This document shows, one piece after another, positions 9,749 through 22,068 of a stretch of 64,000 nt of DNA. The notes beneath the pieces were generated by a model. It did not search any database. It worked only from the letters and a program-made list of their open reading frames with translations, and had not been told where the DNA came from. The position numbers were made by a program, and so were the translations under genes. Within the stretch, counting starts at the first letter, position 1. Every line of letters begins with the position of its first letter. The stretch lies in the NCBI GenBank assembly GCA_024291935.2, contig CM044315.1:78164385-78228384 (forward strand), written 5' to 3'. The DNA comes from Okapia johnstoni. Taxonomy: Eukaryota > Chordata > Mammalia > Artiodactyla > Giraffidae.

Positions 9749-11613
9749 CATTTCAGTTCAGTTCAGTTCAGTTCAGTCGCTCAGTCGTCTCCTACTCTTT
9801 GCGACCCATGGACTGCAGCACGCCAGGCTTCCCTGTCCATCACCAACTCCCGGAGCTTGCTCGAACTCATGTCCATCAAATCGGTGATGCCGTCCAACCA
9901 TTTGATTCTCTGTCATCCCCTTCTCCCACTTTCAGTCTTTTCCCAGCATCAGGGTCTTTTCTAATGAGTCAGTTCTTCGCATCAGGTGGCCAATGTATTG
10001 GAGCTTCAGCTTCATCATCAGTCCTTCCAATGAATATTCAGGACTGATTTCCTCTAGGATTGACTGGTTTGATCGCCTTGCAGTCCAAGGGACTCTCAAG
10101 AATCTTCTCCAACACCACAGTTCAAAAGCATCAATTCTTTGGTGCTCAGCTTTCTTTATAGTCCAACTCTCACATCCATCCATGACTACTGGAAAAATCA
10201 TAGCTTTGACTAGATGGACCTTTGTCGGCAAAGTAGTGTCTCTGCTTTTTAATATGCTGTCTAGGTTGGTCACAACTTTTCTTCCAAGGAGCAAGCGTCT
10301 TCTAATTTCCTGGCTGCAGTCACCATCTGCAGTGATTTTGGATCCCCAAAAAATAAAGTCTGTCACTGTTTCTGCTGTTACCCCATCTATTTGCCATGAA
10401 GTGATGGGACCAGATGCCGTGATCTTAGTTTTCTGATGTTGAGTTTTAAGCCAACTTTTTCACTCTCTTTCACTTCTATCAAGAGGCTCTTTAGTTCTTC
10501 GCTTTCTGCCATAAGGGTGGTGTCATCTGCATATCTGAGGTTATTGATATTTCTCCCGGCAATCTTGATCCCAGCTTGTGCTTCATCCAGCCCAGCATTT
10601 CTCATGATGTACTCTGCATATAAGTTAAATAAGCAGGGTGACAATATACAGCCTTGATGTACTCCTTTCCCAATTGGTTGTTACATGTCTGGTTTTAACT
10701 GTTGTTTCTTGGCCTGCTTACAGATTTCTCAGGAGGCAGATCAGGTGGTCTGGTATTCCCTTCTCTTGAAGAATTTTCCAGTTATGATCTACCCAGTGAA
10801 AGGCTTTGGCATAGTCAGTAAAGCAGAAGTAGATGTTTTTCTGGAATTCTTTTGCTTTTTCTATGAACCAGTGAATGTTGGCAATTTGACCTCTGGTTCT
10901 TCTGCCTTTTCTAAATCCAGCTTGAACATCTGGAAGTTCACGGTTCATGTACTGTTGAAACCTGCCGTGGAGAATTTTGAGCGTTACTTTGCTAGCGTGT
11001 GAGATGAGTGCAATTGTGTGGTAGTGTTAACATTCTTTGGCATTGCCTTTCTTTGGGTTGGAATGAAAACTGACCTTTTCCAGTCCTGTGGCCACTGCTG
11101 AGTTTTCCAAATCTGCTGGCACATTGAGTGCAGCACTTTCACAGCATCATCTTTTAGGATTTGAAATAGCTCAACTGGAATTCCATCACCTCCACTAGCT
11201 TTGTTTGTAGTGATGCTTCTTAAGGCCCACTTGACTTCACATTCCAGGATATCTGGCTCTAGGTGAGTGTGAGTGATCACACCATCGTGATTATCTGGGT
11301 TGTGAAGATCTGTTTTGTACAGTTCTTCTGTGTATTCTTGCCACTTCTTAATATCTTCTGCTTCTGTCAGGTCCATACCATTTCTGTCCTTTATTGAGCC
11401 CATCTTTGCGTGAAATGTTCCCTTGGTATTTCTAATTTTCTTGAAGAGATTGCTAATCTTTCCCATTCTATTGTGTTCCTCTATTGTTTCCTCTGTTGTT
11501 TTCTTTGCATCACCAGATATTCAATACTGAAGTCAGATTGATTATATTTGCAGCCAAAGATGGAGAAGCTCTATACATTCAGCAAAAACAAGACCAGGAA
11601 CTGACTGTGGCTC
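9749..11613 (-). mobile_element. BovB (RTE) LINE with 5' inversion
   Basis: The 3' end is at the left, with (TTCAG)n followed by TCGCTCAGTCGTC. The antisense of the RT region continues to 11510, and 11511-11613 then continues in the opposite (sense) direction. An exact 12-bp target-site duplication AGATTTTGATGT lies at 9737-9748 and 11614-11625. RT frames on the minus strand (9932-10366, 10387-10644, 10718-10948, 10984-11466) are broken; the catalytic YADD is still readable near 10530. Confidence 0.95.
11511..11613 (+). mobile_element. Inverted 5' segment of the BovB insertion
   Basis: CACCAGATATTCAATACTG through CTGACTGTGGCT is BovB sense-strand sequence from a region 5' of the RT, opposite in direction to the body of the element. 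It lies inside the same target-site duplication pair, so it belongs to the same insertion. Confidence 0.9.
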
Positions 11614-11625
11614 AGATTTTGATGT

Positions 11626-12340
11626 GGAATTCCCTAATTTTTAAGTGTTGGGAAATCAAAACACTCTGGGAGTAGAGTTGGGGGGAAAATACTAATTGTA
11701 AGGTCAAAACAATACAGTTCTGACCGCTAAAGTCAGCCTTGTGGATTGCCAGTTTGTGATGTCTTAGTCTAGAGTAGTGGGATGGACGAGGCAGCTAGCC
11801 TGGGAAAAGGAGCCAGTAACAGGGTTAGAAAGAATGACCAGAGAGATAGAAAAAACATGCAAAAGTATAGGGTCTCTAATGCTGAGTAAAGAGGGTATTT
11901 CAAAGAGGAGGTAATTATTAGCAGTGTCAGATGCTGCAGATAAGAAATGATAACTGTCTATCACATTTAGCAATTGGGTCACTGCCTTGGGCAAAAATGT
12001 TTCAGTGGAGTTGGGAGGTTGGGAGGCAGAATTGAGATGCATTTAAGAGGAAATTTAAATGGGACACAAGTAGTATGCTGCTCTTTGATAAAAGTTGGGT
12101 AGAAAGAGAAGTTATAGGATATGAGTCCTTAACTTGGGACTTATGGACCCCTCTCCATCAATATTATATGTACACTGCGTATGTGTGTACATTTTCTTCT
12201 GGACAGAAGTCTTAAAGGTTTCATCAGCTTTTCAAAAGAGTTTATAACCCCAAAGAACCACTTGTGTCAGGAGGCCTGTAGCTGAGAGATTTGGGTGTAT
12301 TTATGAGCTTGTAGGAAAGGAGCCAGTAAAGCATGAGAGA
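11626..12340 (+). repeat. Old dispersed mammalian repeat, family not named
   Basis: Words such as GTCAGATGCTGCAGATAAGA, TTTAGCAATTGGGTCACTG and GGAGCCAGTAAAGCATGAG follow the order of an old mammalian repeat also seen near 29480-30480 and 40600-41240. Within it, 12115-12265 (TTATGGACCCCTCTCC to TTTATAACCCCAAAG) looks like a separate short hAT-type relic. Confidence 0.4.
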
Positions 12341-12567
12341 CTGCTGCTGCTGCTAAGTCACTTCAGTCATGTCCGACTCTGTGCGACCCCACAGATGGCA
12401 GCCTACCAGGCTCCTCTGTCCCTGGGATTCTCCAGGCAAGAATACTGGAGTGGGTTCCCATTTCCTTCTCCAATGCATGAATGCATGCTAAGTTGCTTCA
12501 GTCGTGTCCGACTCTGTGTGACCCCTTGGACAGCAGCCCACCAGGCTCCTCTGTCCATGGAATTCTA
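12341..12567 (-). mobile_element. Bov-A2 SINE, second unit truncated
   Basis: A CTGCTGCTGCTGCTAAGTCA start is followed by two BovB-derived monomers in tandem (TCATGTCCGACTCTGTGCGA; TCGTGTCCGACTCTGTGTGA), the second cut short at 12567. Confidence 0.85.
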
Positions 12568-13198
12568 GAGAGTAGGATTAGGGTGTTGGAGAACTGTTGC
12601 CCTTCTGGTGGTAAAAGGAGATGAGATCTGGAGTATTAGGTAGAAGGACTAATTTAGATAAAGAATTGGTATAGATGTGTATATATTTATAGGTAAATGG
12701 CAGGAAACTGAAGTAGCTCAGTTCACAATGTTTAGTTTTTCTGTTATATAGTATATTTTTAATATACAACATATTATATTGTAATATAATACAATATACA
12801 ACATATATATTAACATATAACATATATTTATAGTATATGTTTATTGTTTCTGTTATATAGGTCTACCAAAAGATGAGTGAAGAGAGGTGGAATATGATGT
12901 TTGAGGAAGGTGGAGAAGGTTTAAAATACCCATAAGTGAAGAGTGAGAAAGAGGCAAATCTAGGGAAAGTCTTTTGGATTGCATTGAGGGGTTCTGTGTG
13001 TGATTGGAGATCATTACTAGTAAAACCAAATTGAAAATGTGTCACCATTTTCCCCGTCTTGCAGCCTAAGGAGAGAGCAGAAAAAGCATGAAAATGGTTG
13101 AGCTATGATAGGGGTCTTGCCAGACGGTGCATTTAGGAGACTAGGAGGAATAAAAGAGATGAGAGTATTAGTTGAGATTGAGAGGGAGTGAATACCAG
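12568..13198. other. Unassigned; AT-rich stretch 12730-12850
   Basis: Flanks continue the wording of the old repeat at 11626-12340. The middle is an AT-rich run of imperfect ATATAACATAT units. No gene recognised. Confidence 0.35.
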
Positions 13199-13473
13199 CA
13201 TTGGAAGGACTGATGTTGAAGCTGAAACTCCAATACTTTGGCCACCTCACGTGAAGAGTTGACTCATTGGAAAAGACCCTGATGCTGGGAACAGTTGGGG
13301 GCAGGAGGAGAAGGGGACGACAGAGGATGAGATGGTTGGATGGCATCACTGACTCGATAGACATGGGTTTGGGTAAACTCCGGGAGTTGGTGATGGACAG
13401 GGAGGCCTGATGTGCTGCGATTCATGGGGTCGCAAAGAGTCGGACTCAACTGAGTGAACTGAACTGAACTGAA
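13199..13473 (+). mobile_element. BovB LINE, 3' end only
   Basis: Sense BovB 3' end from CATTGGAAGGACTGATG to the (CTGAA)n tail TGAACTGAACTGAACTGAA. Severely 5' truncated; no clear target duplication. Confidence 0.9.
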
Positions 13474-14255
13474 TCTATTATTTTAATTTTTTCCTTCAAC
13501 ACACCTCCTTAGTCCCCCATTGTTCTCTTGCTAGAATCCCAGTTATTGTTTTCAGCTATCATGCTGATACTCTTGTTACCCTAGTGATTACTTTTGCTGC
13601 TCTCCTGTGTTGGTGTCCATTTTCCTGAATCCTACACCATTTTCTTCTAGGTTTATTTCTTCGTTTTGGTAGAGGACATGTAAAGGAGCTTCTTAAGAAA
13701 GGTGCTAAGAGAAGTTTCCTGAGACTTTGTATGTCTGAAAATGACAATTCTACCTTCATGTGTAATTGATAATTTGGCAGGATATATAATTCTTGGTTGA
13801 AAAACCATTTTCCCTTAGAACTTGAAGGTTTTCCCTCCAGTATCATTAACTTGCTATATTGCTATTGAGGAATCCAAAGACATTCCAGGCCTTAGTTCTT
13901 TGTGATCTGCCTTCCCCCGCTACCCTCACCCCACCCTGCTATGATAGATTTTAAGATCTTCTCTTTATTGCTTAAGTGAAATTCCACAGAGATGTACCTT
14001 GATGTGGATCTTTTTCATTCATTTTTTGGCATTCTTGGCACTTTCCCTTTGGAAATGTATGTCCTTCATTTCTAAGAATTTTTTTTCTTACTTATTTTAA
14101 ATGTTTCTGTTTTTTGGAACTTCTTTTAATTCAGTTTTGGTCTTCTTAGTTTATTCTCTAATTCTCTTGCCTTTTCTCCTATTTTTCATTACTTTCTCTT
14201 TCTGTTCTGCTTCTTGGGAGATTTTCTTAACTTTATTTGCTAGCTTGTCAATTAA
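13474..14255 (-). repeat. Old LINE-like sequence, antisense
   Basis: AATTGATAATTTGGCAGGAT, CTTGAAGGTTTTCCCTCCAG and TAAGATCTTCTCTTTATTGC follow the order of an old antisense mammalian LINE segment. It appears to continue at 15134-15360 beyond the younger L1. Family not assigned. Confidence 0.4.
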
Positions 14256-15133
14256 AGTTTTTTTATTTTATTTTATTTTTTAATTTTAAATTAGTTTATT
14301 TATCTATTTTTTAACTTTACAATATTGTATTTGTTTTGCCATACATTGACATGAGTCCACCATGAGTGTACATGTTTTCCCCTTCCAGGACTCCCCTCCC
14401 ACCTCCCTCCCCATCCCATCCCTCCGGGTCATCCTGGTGCACCAGCCCGGAGAACCCTGTATCATGCATCGAACCTGGACTGGCAATTCGTTTCACATAT
14501 GATAATTTACATGCTTCAGTGCCATTCTCCCATATCATCCCTCCCTTGCCCTCTCCCACAGAGTCCATAATACTGTTCTGTTTATCTGTGTGTCTTTTGA
14601 TGTCTCGCATACAGGGTTATCTTTACCGATTAACTAAATACCATATATATGAGTTAGTATACTGTATTGGTGTTTTTCTTTCTGGCTTACTTCACTCTTT
14701 ATAATAGGCTCCAGTTTCATCCACCTCATTAGAACTGATTCAAATGTATTCTTTTTAATGGCTGAGTAATATTCCACTGTGTATATGCACTACAGCTTCC
14801 TTATCCATTCGTCTGCCGATGGACATCTAGGTTGCTTCCATGTCCTGGCTATTGTAAACAGTGCTGCGATGAACAATGGGGTACACGCATCTCTTTCAAT
14901 TCTGGTTTCCTCAGTGTGTATGCCCAGCAGTGGGATTGCTGGGTCATATGGCAGTTCTGTTTCCAGTTTTTTGAGGAATCTCCACACTGTTCTCCATAGT
15001 GGCTGTACTAGTTTGCATTCCCACCAACAGTGTACGAGGGTTCCCTTTTCTCCACACCCTCTGCATTTACTGCTTGTAGACTTTTGGATAGCAGCCATTC
15101 TGACGGGCGTGAAATGGTACCTCATTGTGTTTT
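14256..15133 (-). mobile_element. Ruminant-type L1 LINE, 5' truncated
   Basis: A T-rich left end is the antisense poly(A). The minus strand retains the ORF2 C-terminus at 14790-15125, including the cysteine/histidine stretch [19 protein letters not shown] and the AIPLLGIH segment. This copy is cleaner than the other L1 fragments here, so it is younger. Only a loose CTTGT-AATT match suggests a target duplication. Confidence 0.8.
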
Positions 15134-15361
15134 GATAAACTTGTAATTTTAGTATATCAGGGCTCTTGTTCTTTAATGTTACTTGGTTATAGATCTTGTC
15201 TGTATTTTATAGATGCAGTATTCTCTTTTGTATCTCTGATATGCTTTTGTGGTCTGTAGAAATCTCCTTCTTGAATTTTTGGTTTACGCTCAAGTTCCTT
15301 TGTTTATTTGTCTATGGTCTTCTTTAATGTTGGTGACTTTCCTTATACGTCTCATGGTTTT

Positions 15362-16035
15362 TTATTTTTTTTTAAAAAACCTGAGGTAAATATGCATAAT
15401 GGAAAATTTATTATTTGAACAGTTTTTAAGTGTGCAGTTCTGTGGCATTAAGTACATTGACATTGCTGTGCAGCCATCACTGTCATCCATCCCCAGCACT
15501 TTTTTGTCTTACCTAACTGAAATTTTGTACCCATTGAACACTGACTCCCCATTCCCCCTCCCTGTCAGCCTGCTGCTGCTGCTGCTGCTAAGTCGCTTCA
15601 GTCGTGGCCGACTCTGTGCGACCCCATAGATGGCAGCCCACCAGGCTGCCCGGTCCCTGGGATTCTTCAGGCAAGAACACTGGAGTGGGTTGCCATTTCC
15701 TTCTCCAGTGCATGAAAGGGAAAAGTGAAAGTGAAGTAGCTCAGTCGTGTCCGACTCTTAGCGACCCCATGGACTGCAGCCTACCAGGCTCCTCCGTCCA
15801 TGGGATTTTCCAGGCAAGAGCACTGGAGTGGGGTGCCATTGCCTTCTCCACTCTATCAGTCTAGGCAAGCACTATTCTACTTTCTGTCTCTATGAATATG
15901 ACTACTCAAGGCACCACATATAGGAGGAATCATACAATGTTTGTGCTTTTATGACTGGCTTATTTCTTCAAGGTTCTTCATATCTTTATGAAGATGTGTC
16001 TTCAAGATTTGTCCTTGTGTAGCATGTTAGAATTT
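15362..16035 (-). mobile_element. Old L1 LINE fragment, antisense
   Basis: TGTGCAGTTCTGTGGCATTA, GTGCAGCCATCACTGTCATC and, after the Bov-A2, CTACTTTCTGTCTCTATGAA form one L1M 3' segment split at 15562-15862. Confidence 0.8.
15572..15852 (-). mobile_element. Bov-A2 SINE, full length
   Basis: (GCT)n start, two BovB-derived monomers joined by a GAAAAGTGAAAGTGAAGTAG linker, ending TGCCATTGCCTTCTCCA. The flanks CTGTCAGCCT (15562-15571) and CTATCAGTCT (15853-15862) form a 10-bp imperfect target duplication in L1. Confidence 0.92.
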
Positions 16036-16049
16036 TAAAGAGTTTGCTC

Positions 16050-16176
16050 TCTCTTTTTTTTTGGCACCCCACTCCAGTTGTGCCATGCGGCCTGTGGGAT
16101 CTTAGTTCCACTACCAGGGATTGAACTTGTGCAGTGGAAGTGTAGAGTCTTAACCACTGGACCGCCAGGAAGTCCC
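16050..16176 (-). mobile_element. CHR-type SINE
   Basis: Minus-strand CHR core GTTCAATCCCTGGTAGTGG. A 14-bp target duplication TAAAGRGTTTGYTC lies at 16036-16049 and 16177-16190 (two mismatches). Confidence 0.88.
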
Positions 16177-16314
16177 TAAAGGGTTTGTTCTTATTTAGGA
16201 ATAAGATACTGAATAGCTGTATTGAAGCTCCATGTAAGTAGGAAGGACATACTAACTGGAGGCCTTCACTGAAAGGTGTTAAGATGATGAATATCTTTTT
16301 TTAAAGAGCATCTT

Positions 16315-16485
16315 ATTTTACTTATTTATTTTTAAAAATTTTATCTATATTTGTTTTTGGCTGCACTGGATCTTGCTGCATGGGGGCTGTTCTCTAGTTG
16401 TGGTGAGAATAGTTGTGGCTATTCTCTTACTGTGGTGGCTTCTCTTGTTCTGGAGCATGAGGCTCTAGCATGGGCTTCACAGCTG
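16315..16485 (-). mobile_element. CHR-type SINE fragment
   Basis: TTTTTGGCTGCACTGGATCT and GGCTTCTCTTGTTCTGGAGC are antisense CHR body. The tRNA-like head is missing. Confidence 0.6.
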
Positions 16486-16489
16486 AGGT

Positions 16490-17244
16490 CTTGTCAGTTT
16501 CTCTAGAGAAAAATCTCCCTAACGCATACCTTGGGGTAGAAGCTTTGTGGCTCATTGTTTAGAGAACTGAGATGGGGAAGGGGTTTGGGAAATCTACCTA
16601 CTTAGTAGACTTTTCTTTAACTTTGCTGTTTTCACTAAAGGACTTATCTCTTGACCCAGTTGCACTTGGTGTTCCCTGAGTCCAGAGCCTGTATAACTGT
16701 TTCTGTGAACTGATGGGTGACAGGTAGCCTTTGTGTAGGAGGAGGGAGAGGTAGTTGTCGGATTGCATGGCGGCTGGGGAGGAGAATTGGGGATCTAGCT
16801 GCTCTTTGTGTCCACTTTCAGTCAGTTCTCCTATTTTTGGCCCCTTCCCTCAGTTCTCCGTTTAGAGACACAGTGTGCCTCCAAGTCCTGGTCTTTACAG
16901 AGTAGTGGTGTGATTCCTTTCTTTACTGGATTTTCTCTCTTCAGGCTTAGGTTTCAGTTTTTTGCAGTTTACCAAGTCAAATTCATTTGGTTGCTTTTCG
17001 TGTGTTAAAAGTTTTGTTGCTATCATCTGATGTTGTTTCCTCTGATTGCTTTTGCTATTGAGTGCTTGTACCTTTAAAATATGTATTTTATTGCCAATTT
17101 GGAATGATTAATAGAGGGACTGAAGAATCACATGTATTTAATCTACTGTGTTTTAGCTACTGGTCTATACTTGCCTAATGGGTTTTTGTTTTTGTTTTAG
17201 CTCCATAAAAACTTTTCAAAGAGAATCTATAAGCTCCTTATTAC
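16490..17244. other. Unassigned intron sequence
   Basis: Includes GTTAG/GGAGG-rich sequence around 16700-16800. Open frames here show no domain or splice support. No repeat recognised. Confidence 0.4.
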
Positions 17245-17405
17245 TGAAAACCTTGGACTAGCAGTATTACCTGCTACTGGCATTACCTGGGAACTTGCTA
17301 GAAATGCAGAATTCCAGGCCCCAACCCATACCTAGCAATCAGTGTTCTATATTTTACAGCATCCCTGGGTGATTTATAAGCACATTAAAGTGTGAAAAGT
17401 GCTGT
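17245..17405. repeat. MER5/MER20-like DNA-transposon relic
   Basis: GCATTACCTGGGAACTTGCTAGAAATGC-like wording, CCAGGCCCCAACCCATACC and GCATCCCTGGGTGATTTATA are hallmarks of short hAT-Charlie non-autonomous elements. Confidence 0.65.
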
Positions 17406-18835
17406 TCTGATTGACTGTGCCTGCTATAGTGCTTGATACGTTAGGTGTCTTCTGTCGGATAATCAGAAATTTAGAAAAGATGCTATAGTTAGAAATACTG
17501 TTTTGGGATCAGCATATAGGTATTATTTATAGAAGCTATGGGAGTAGATGAGAGTATAGATTAAAAGAAGGTCAAGAAAATGTCAGTTGTATGGATGAAG
17601 GAAGAGAGGGCTTTCTGGGAAAACTGAGCGCTAAAGAACAGAGGCCTTGAGTATACAAGATGTGGGAAAATGAGCAACCTTCCACGAGAATGGCTGCAAG
17701 GTTAGAAGTGTCTTTAGGGAGTGCAAAATTTCAGAGATGGCTAAGAAGTGGGAAAAACACTTTCTGGGAAGACATTCAAGTTACAGAATAGTTTATTTAA
17801 TTAGAATATGGGGCGAATAATCCAGGATGATGCTCCAGAGGACATAGTGGAATGATCAGTGGTGAGAAGATGGTGTAGTGATGAATTATCTTGAAGTTTA
17901 TCCTTTTGGATTACAAAGTCCATAAGTATAAAGACTGTGTCTATCTAGTTCATTGTCATATTCCCAGCTCTTAGAACATAGGAGGTATTCAATAAATACT
18001 TGTTATATATGCATGGAATGATGATAGATTGTAAAAATAGGCCAGCATTTCATTCCTTCTTATTGTGTTCTTCTAACAACTTTATGTAGAAACAGCTTTG
18101 TTTCATTCTACTTATATTTCTGCAGATGAGAAAAAATAAAAGGAGGCTGTGGGTAGCCCTCTGTAGTAGATGTGAGATGGTCATTATCTGTTTGTTGGTA
18201 GTGGAGCTATCACAGAACTGTCATTATCCATAAATAGCAGCTTCCCTGTGCTGCTGGTCAACTCAGTTCTGTATAGAGCTCCCCCAGAGAAGGAATACAG
18301 ACAGCAGCAAGTCTTTGTGCTTCCTTTTGGTGATTTGGTTCTTGTTGGGCCAAACTGATTCTTGTTGGGCTCTGCTGGTCATGGCGTTCAGTTCAGTGAG
18401 GACTTGGTTTGACAAGCCCAGTGTTTGAACTTTTCCTAGGAGAGAATCAGTTGTTCTTTTTGCTGGGATTCAGTTGCTCTTACTGGGTTTCCATTGCACC
18501 TTACTTTTACTTTCATTACAGTATTCGCCTTGTTCTGCTGAGAATTATGGTCATGTGTTTCTAAGTGTCATTCCCTCTAGATTTCTTTTGAGTGTCTTGT
18601 CTTTGTACCTTTCATAGTAATAGCACAGTGCTTTTGTATAGCACAGGTTTAAACTATTAATCCTTATAAGTAGAAGAATTTTAAATTCTGTAAAATTATA
18701 TTTCCAATTGTAGCTACTTTTATATGCCACATCCCTTTCAAAGAAGATAGGTATAAATAAGGAACTACTTAGAAAAAAAGATGGATTATAGCAAGCTCTC
18801 CCCATCTAGTCATTTTAGAAGTCTGATATTTGTTT
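17406..18835. other. Mostly unassigned; L2 3' end at about 17895-18015
   Basis: CAAAGTCCATAAGTATAAAG to GGAGGTATTCAATAAATACT is the 3' end of an L2 element in + orientation. The rest shows no gene or named repeat. Confidence 0.5.
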
Positions 18836-21330
18836 TTTTAAATAACAGCTTTTTTGAAATGTGACTCACATACAATTCAGTTCATCCACTTAAGAAATAT
18901 ATAATTCAGTAGTGTTTAGTATATTCACAGAGTTGTGCAGCCATCACCGCAAGCAATTGGAACATTTTCATTACCCCTCAAAGAAACCTGCATACATTAG
19001 CTGTCATTCCCTTTCCCCCTTTAGTCCAACCCTACACAACCATATACTTTGTGGCTGTAGATTTTCATGTTCTGGACAATGGAATTAAACAATATATGGC
19101 TTTCATGATTGCTTTTTGTTCCATTTAGTCTAATGTTTTCATGGTTCATCCATGTTACAACATGTTTTGATTCCTTCTCACTGCCTAATAATATTTACTT
19201 GTATGTATATGTACACACACACACACACACACACACTACATTTTATATATTCATCTACCTTTGATGGATATTTGGGTTGTTTCCAGTTTTGGGCTGCTGT
19301 AAATAATCCAGCTGTGGACATTTGTGTACAGTTTTTTGTATGGTTTTGTGTTTTCTTTCTTTTAAAATACATGGCTAGGATTGAAATTGCTGGGTTATGT
19401 GGTGACTCTTCATTTAACCTTTTCAGGACCTGCTAGACTGTTTTCCAGCCAGTTGCATCATTTTACATTTCCATCAGCAGTGTATGAGAGTTCCAGTTTC
19501 TCTACATCCTCACCAATATTTGTTGTTATCTGTTTCTCTGATTATAATCATCCAACTAGGTAGGAGGTGGTATTTCATTGGTTTCATTTTCATTTCCCTC
19601 GTGGCTAATACTGTTGAATATCTTTTCATGTGCTTTTGGGCCATTAGTATATCTTCTTTGAGAGATGTCTGTTCAGATGCTTTGCCCATGTTTAATTTTA
19701 GTCATTTTTTGTTATTAAGTTGCCAGGGTTCTTTATGTGTTCTAGATACAATTTTTATCAGATATATCATTTATGAAGATTTTCTGCCATTCTGTGGGTT
19801 GTCTTTTCAGTTTATTGATGGTGTTCTTTGAAGCACAGAATTTTAAATTTTGATGAAATTCAGTTTTCTATTTTTTCTTGTTTGTGCTTTTGGTGTCACA
19901 TCTAAGAAACCGTTGTCTAACCCAAAGTCATGAAGACTTAAGCTTATTTTCTTCTAAAAGTTTTATAGTTTTGGCTCTTAACATTTAGGTCTTTGATCCA
20001 TTTTGAGTTTATTTTTGAATGTGGTATGAGAAGGGGGACCAACTGCATTCTTATATTCATATTGTTCCCCTTTTCCTGCAATATTATCTTTAACTTTTTT
20101 GTTAATTAAAGTTTTTGAGCAATCTAAAACTTACAGAAAAGTTGAATGTACAGTAGAAATAACTTCCTTTCTAGAACCATTCAGAGTAGGTTGCCAACAT
20201 GATAGTCCATGATGTCCATGTTTGTATTTCCCACAAATAAGAACTTTCTCCAACATAGCCACAATACAGCTATCAAAATCAGAAGATGAACAATGATGCA
20301 TTATTACCGTCTCATCCTCAGATTCCATTCAGATTTTTCCATTGTCCCAGTAATGTCCTTTATAACAAAAAGATCCAGTCCAGACTCACACATTGTATTT
20401 AATTGGCATGATTCTCTAGTTTTTCCCAATCTGGAACAGTCCCTCAGTCCTTCTTGAGTTTCACGACCTTGATGTTTTTGAAGATTCCAAGCCAGTTATT
20501 TTGTAGAATGTCTTTCAAGTGTGGTTGGTTCATCTGATGTTTCCTTATGACTAGATTCAGTTTATGTATATTTGGCAAGTTTATGTATATTTGTTGTGTC
20601 CTTGGTGCATCCTGTTGGTGGCCCGTGATCTCACCATTACTGTTGGTAGCTACCTTGATTGCTTGAATAAGGTTTGTTTCCCAAGTTTCTCCATATTATA
20701 TTAATCTTTTTGCTTTCTTGATTAATAAGCATTTGTGGGCAGGCCTTCACGATTACAGAAAGCTTCTGCGTTAATCTTTCTGTGTTTGCATTTATTTGTT
20801 CACATCTGTGTGGACACACGCTCCAATCATTCCAGATTGGGTAGTAGGAGCCCCTTCAAGCTGGCTACTTTGTTGCTTTGTCATGGCCCCTCATTCTTTG
20901 AATATTTGGTTACTTTTTGTCACAACATGATGTTCCAGGTTCCTTTGGTACTTGGTTTTCCCCACCCCAGCGTCTTTCCACAGAGCCCTGGTTTCTTTTA
21001 GCGGAGAATGACAGTAGAGACCAAGAGCTGGGTGTTAGGTGTGCATCTTAGGACTTTGCCGGTCCCAGGACCTCTTAGGGGACAGAGCTAGGAGATAGTT
21101 GTATTTTCTCTAAGTATAGACGTTTACATGCATCTGTCTGCCTGCCTATTGAATTCCATGAATTCAGTGGCTGAGACTGCAGTCCGAACCAGAGGGTTCA
21201 TTCTGTTTTTCTACCTTTCTGTATTTGTAACTTCCTTTTTAGACTATTATCGTTAGTAGTTTTTCTTACTAATACTGGGCCCATTTCTCTGTTTACCCAG
21301 TCTTGCATAGCTATTGCTGCACTCTCCTGC
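18836..21330 (-). mobile_element. Old L1 LINE(s), antisense, long 3' UTR type
   Basis: 18836-20080 is antisense L1 ORF2/3' UTR. About 20100-21330 matches the wording of another old L1 3' UTR (CAATACAGCTATCAAAATCA, CCTTGATGTTTTTGAAGATT, CCAGTTATTTTGTAGAATG). They may be two copies. No usable frame. Confidence 0.7.
19213..19236. repeat. (CA)12 microsatellite
   Basis: Uninterrupted AC dinucleotides within the L1 fragment. Confidence 0.95.
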
Positions 21331-22037
21331 TACCTCTCTTCCCCTGCCCAATTAGAAACTCTTTTTCATCCTAATCTGGCTTTGGCCCACTGTGTTGGGA
21401 CGCCTGCCTCCTAGGTCTGTGTCCTTATTGGCTTGGTCTCCAACACTCTGTGCCTCCAGGCCCTGACCATTGCCCGTCACTCAACTTCAACACTCGATGC
21501 CACGCTGCCCTTGTGAGGATTACCTCCTCACCCCGCTGGAGCTCTGACATCCTTGCTGTGCTGCTGCCCTCATACAAGGAAATAGTCCTTCCTCACCTGC
21601 TTTGGGCTCTGACACCAGCTCTTGGCTATCGTGACCAGTCCCCTTCTTAATGGCCTTTGGACTGAATTGTTTGTGAAGGGGCTTCATTTGTCTTGAGAGA
21701 GAAGTTTTTTGTACATCTGTTAGAATTCAAAGTTAGTATTTTATTTTATTTTTCTAATTTAGAACTATTTTACTTGAAGAGATTTTCTTCTGTAGTTCTA
21801 GTTGTAAACACAGAACAAATGCTGTTTGAGTGCTTCAGAGGCATCATTGTATTTAAATGAATCATGTGATATGTTTACATCTTAAGCCACACCTGAAATC
21901 AAAGACTCAGTACAATGTTTTTCCCCAAAGAAAGTATCAGTCATAACAAAACATAGCTACTCATTCTGTAGATTATAATTTTTCCTAATATGACCACTAA
22001 ATATGAAAACATTGTGGAGATACCTAAAGAGCCACTG
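21331..22037. other. Unassigned intron sequence
   Basis: 21331-21660 is comparatively GC-rich and has an open frame at 21450-21650 with no recognisable domain; it may extend the preceding L1. 21660-22037 is AT-rich with nothing recognised. Confidence 0.35.

Positions 22038-22065
<28 letters not shown>
22038..22065. repeat. T28 homopolymer
   Basis: Twenty-eight T in a row with no recognisable SINE or LINE body attached on either side. Confidence 0.9.

Positions 22066-22068
<3 letters not shown>

Noticed and set aside
9750..9776. (TTCAG)n tract as a stand-alone satellite or CRISPR-like repeat
   Set aside because: It is the 3' tail of an antisense BovB and the same tract begins several other antisense BovB copies here.
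14790..15125. Zinc-knuckle-like protein on the minus strand ([17 protein letters not shown])
   Set aside because: This is the C-terminus of L1 ORF2 in a 5'-truncated ruminant L1, not a host zinc-finger gene.
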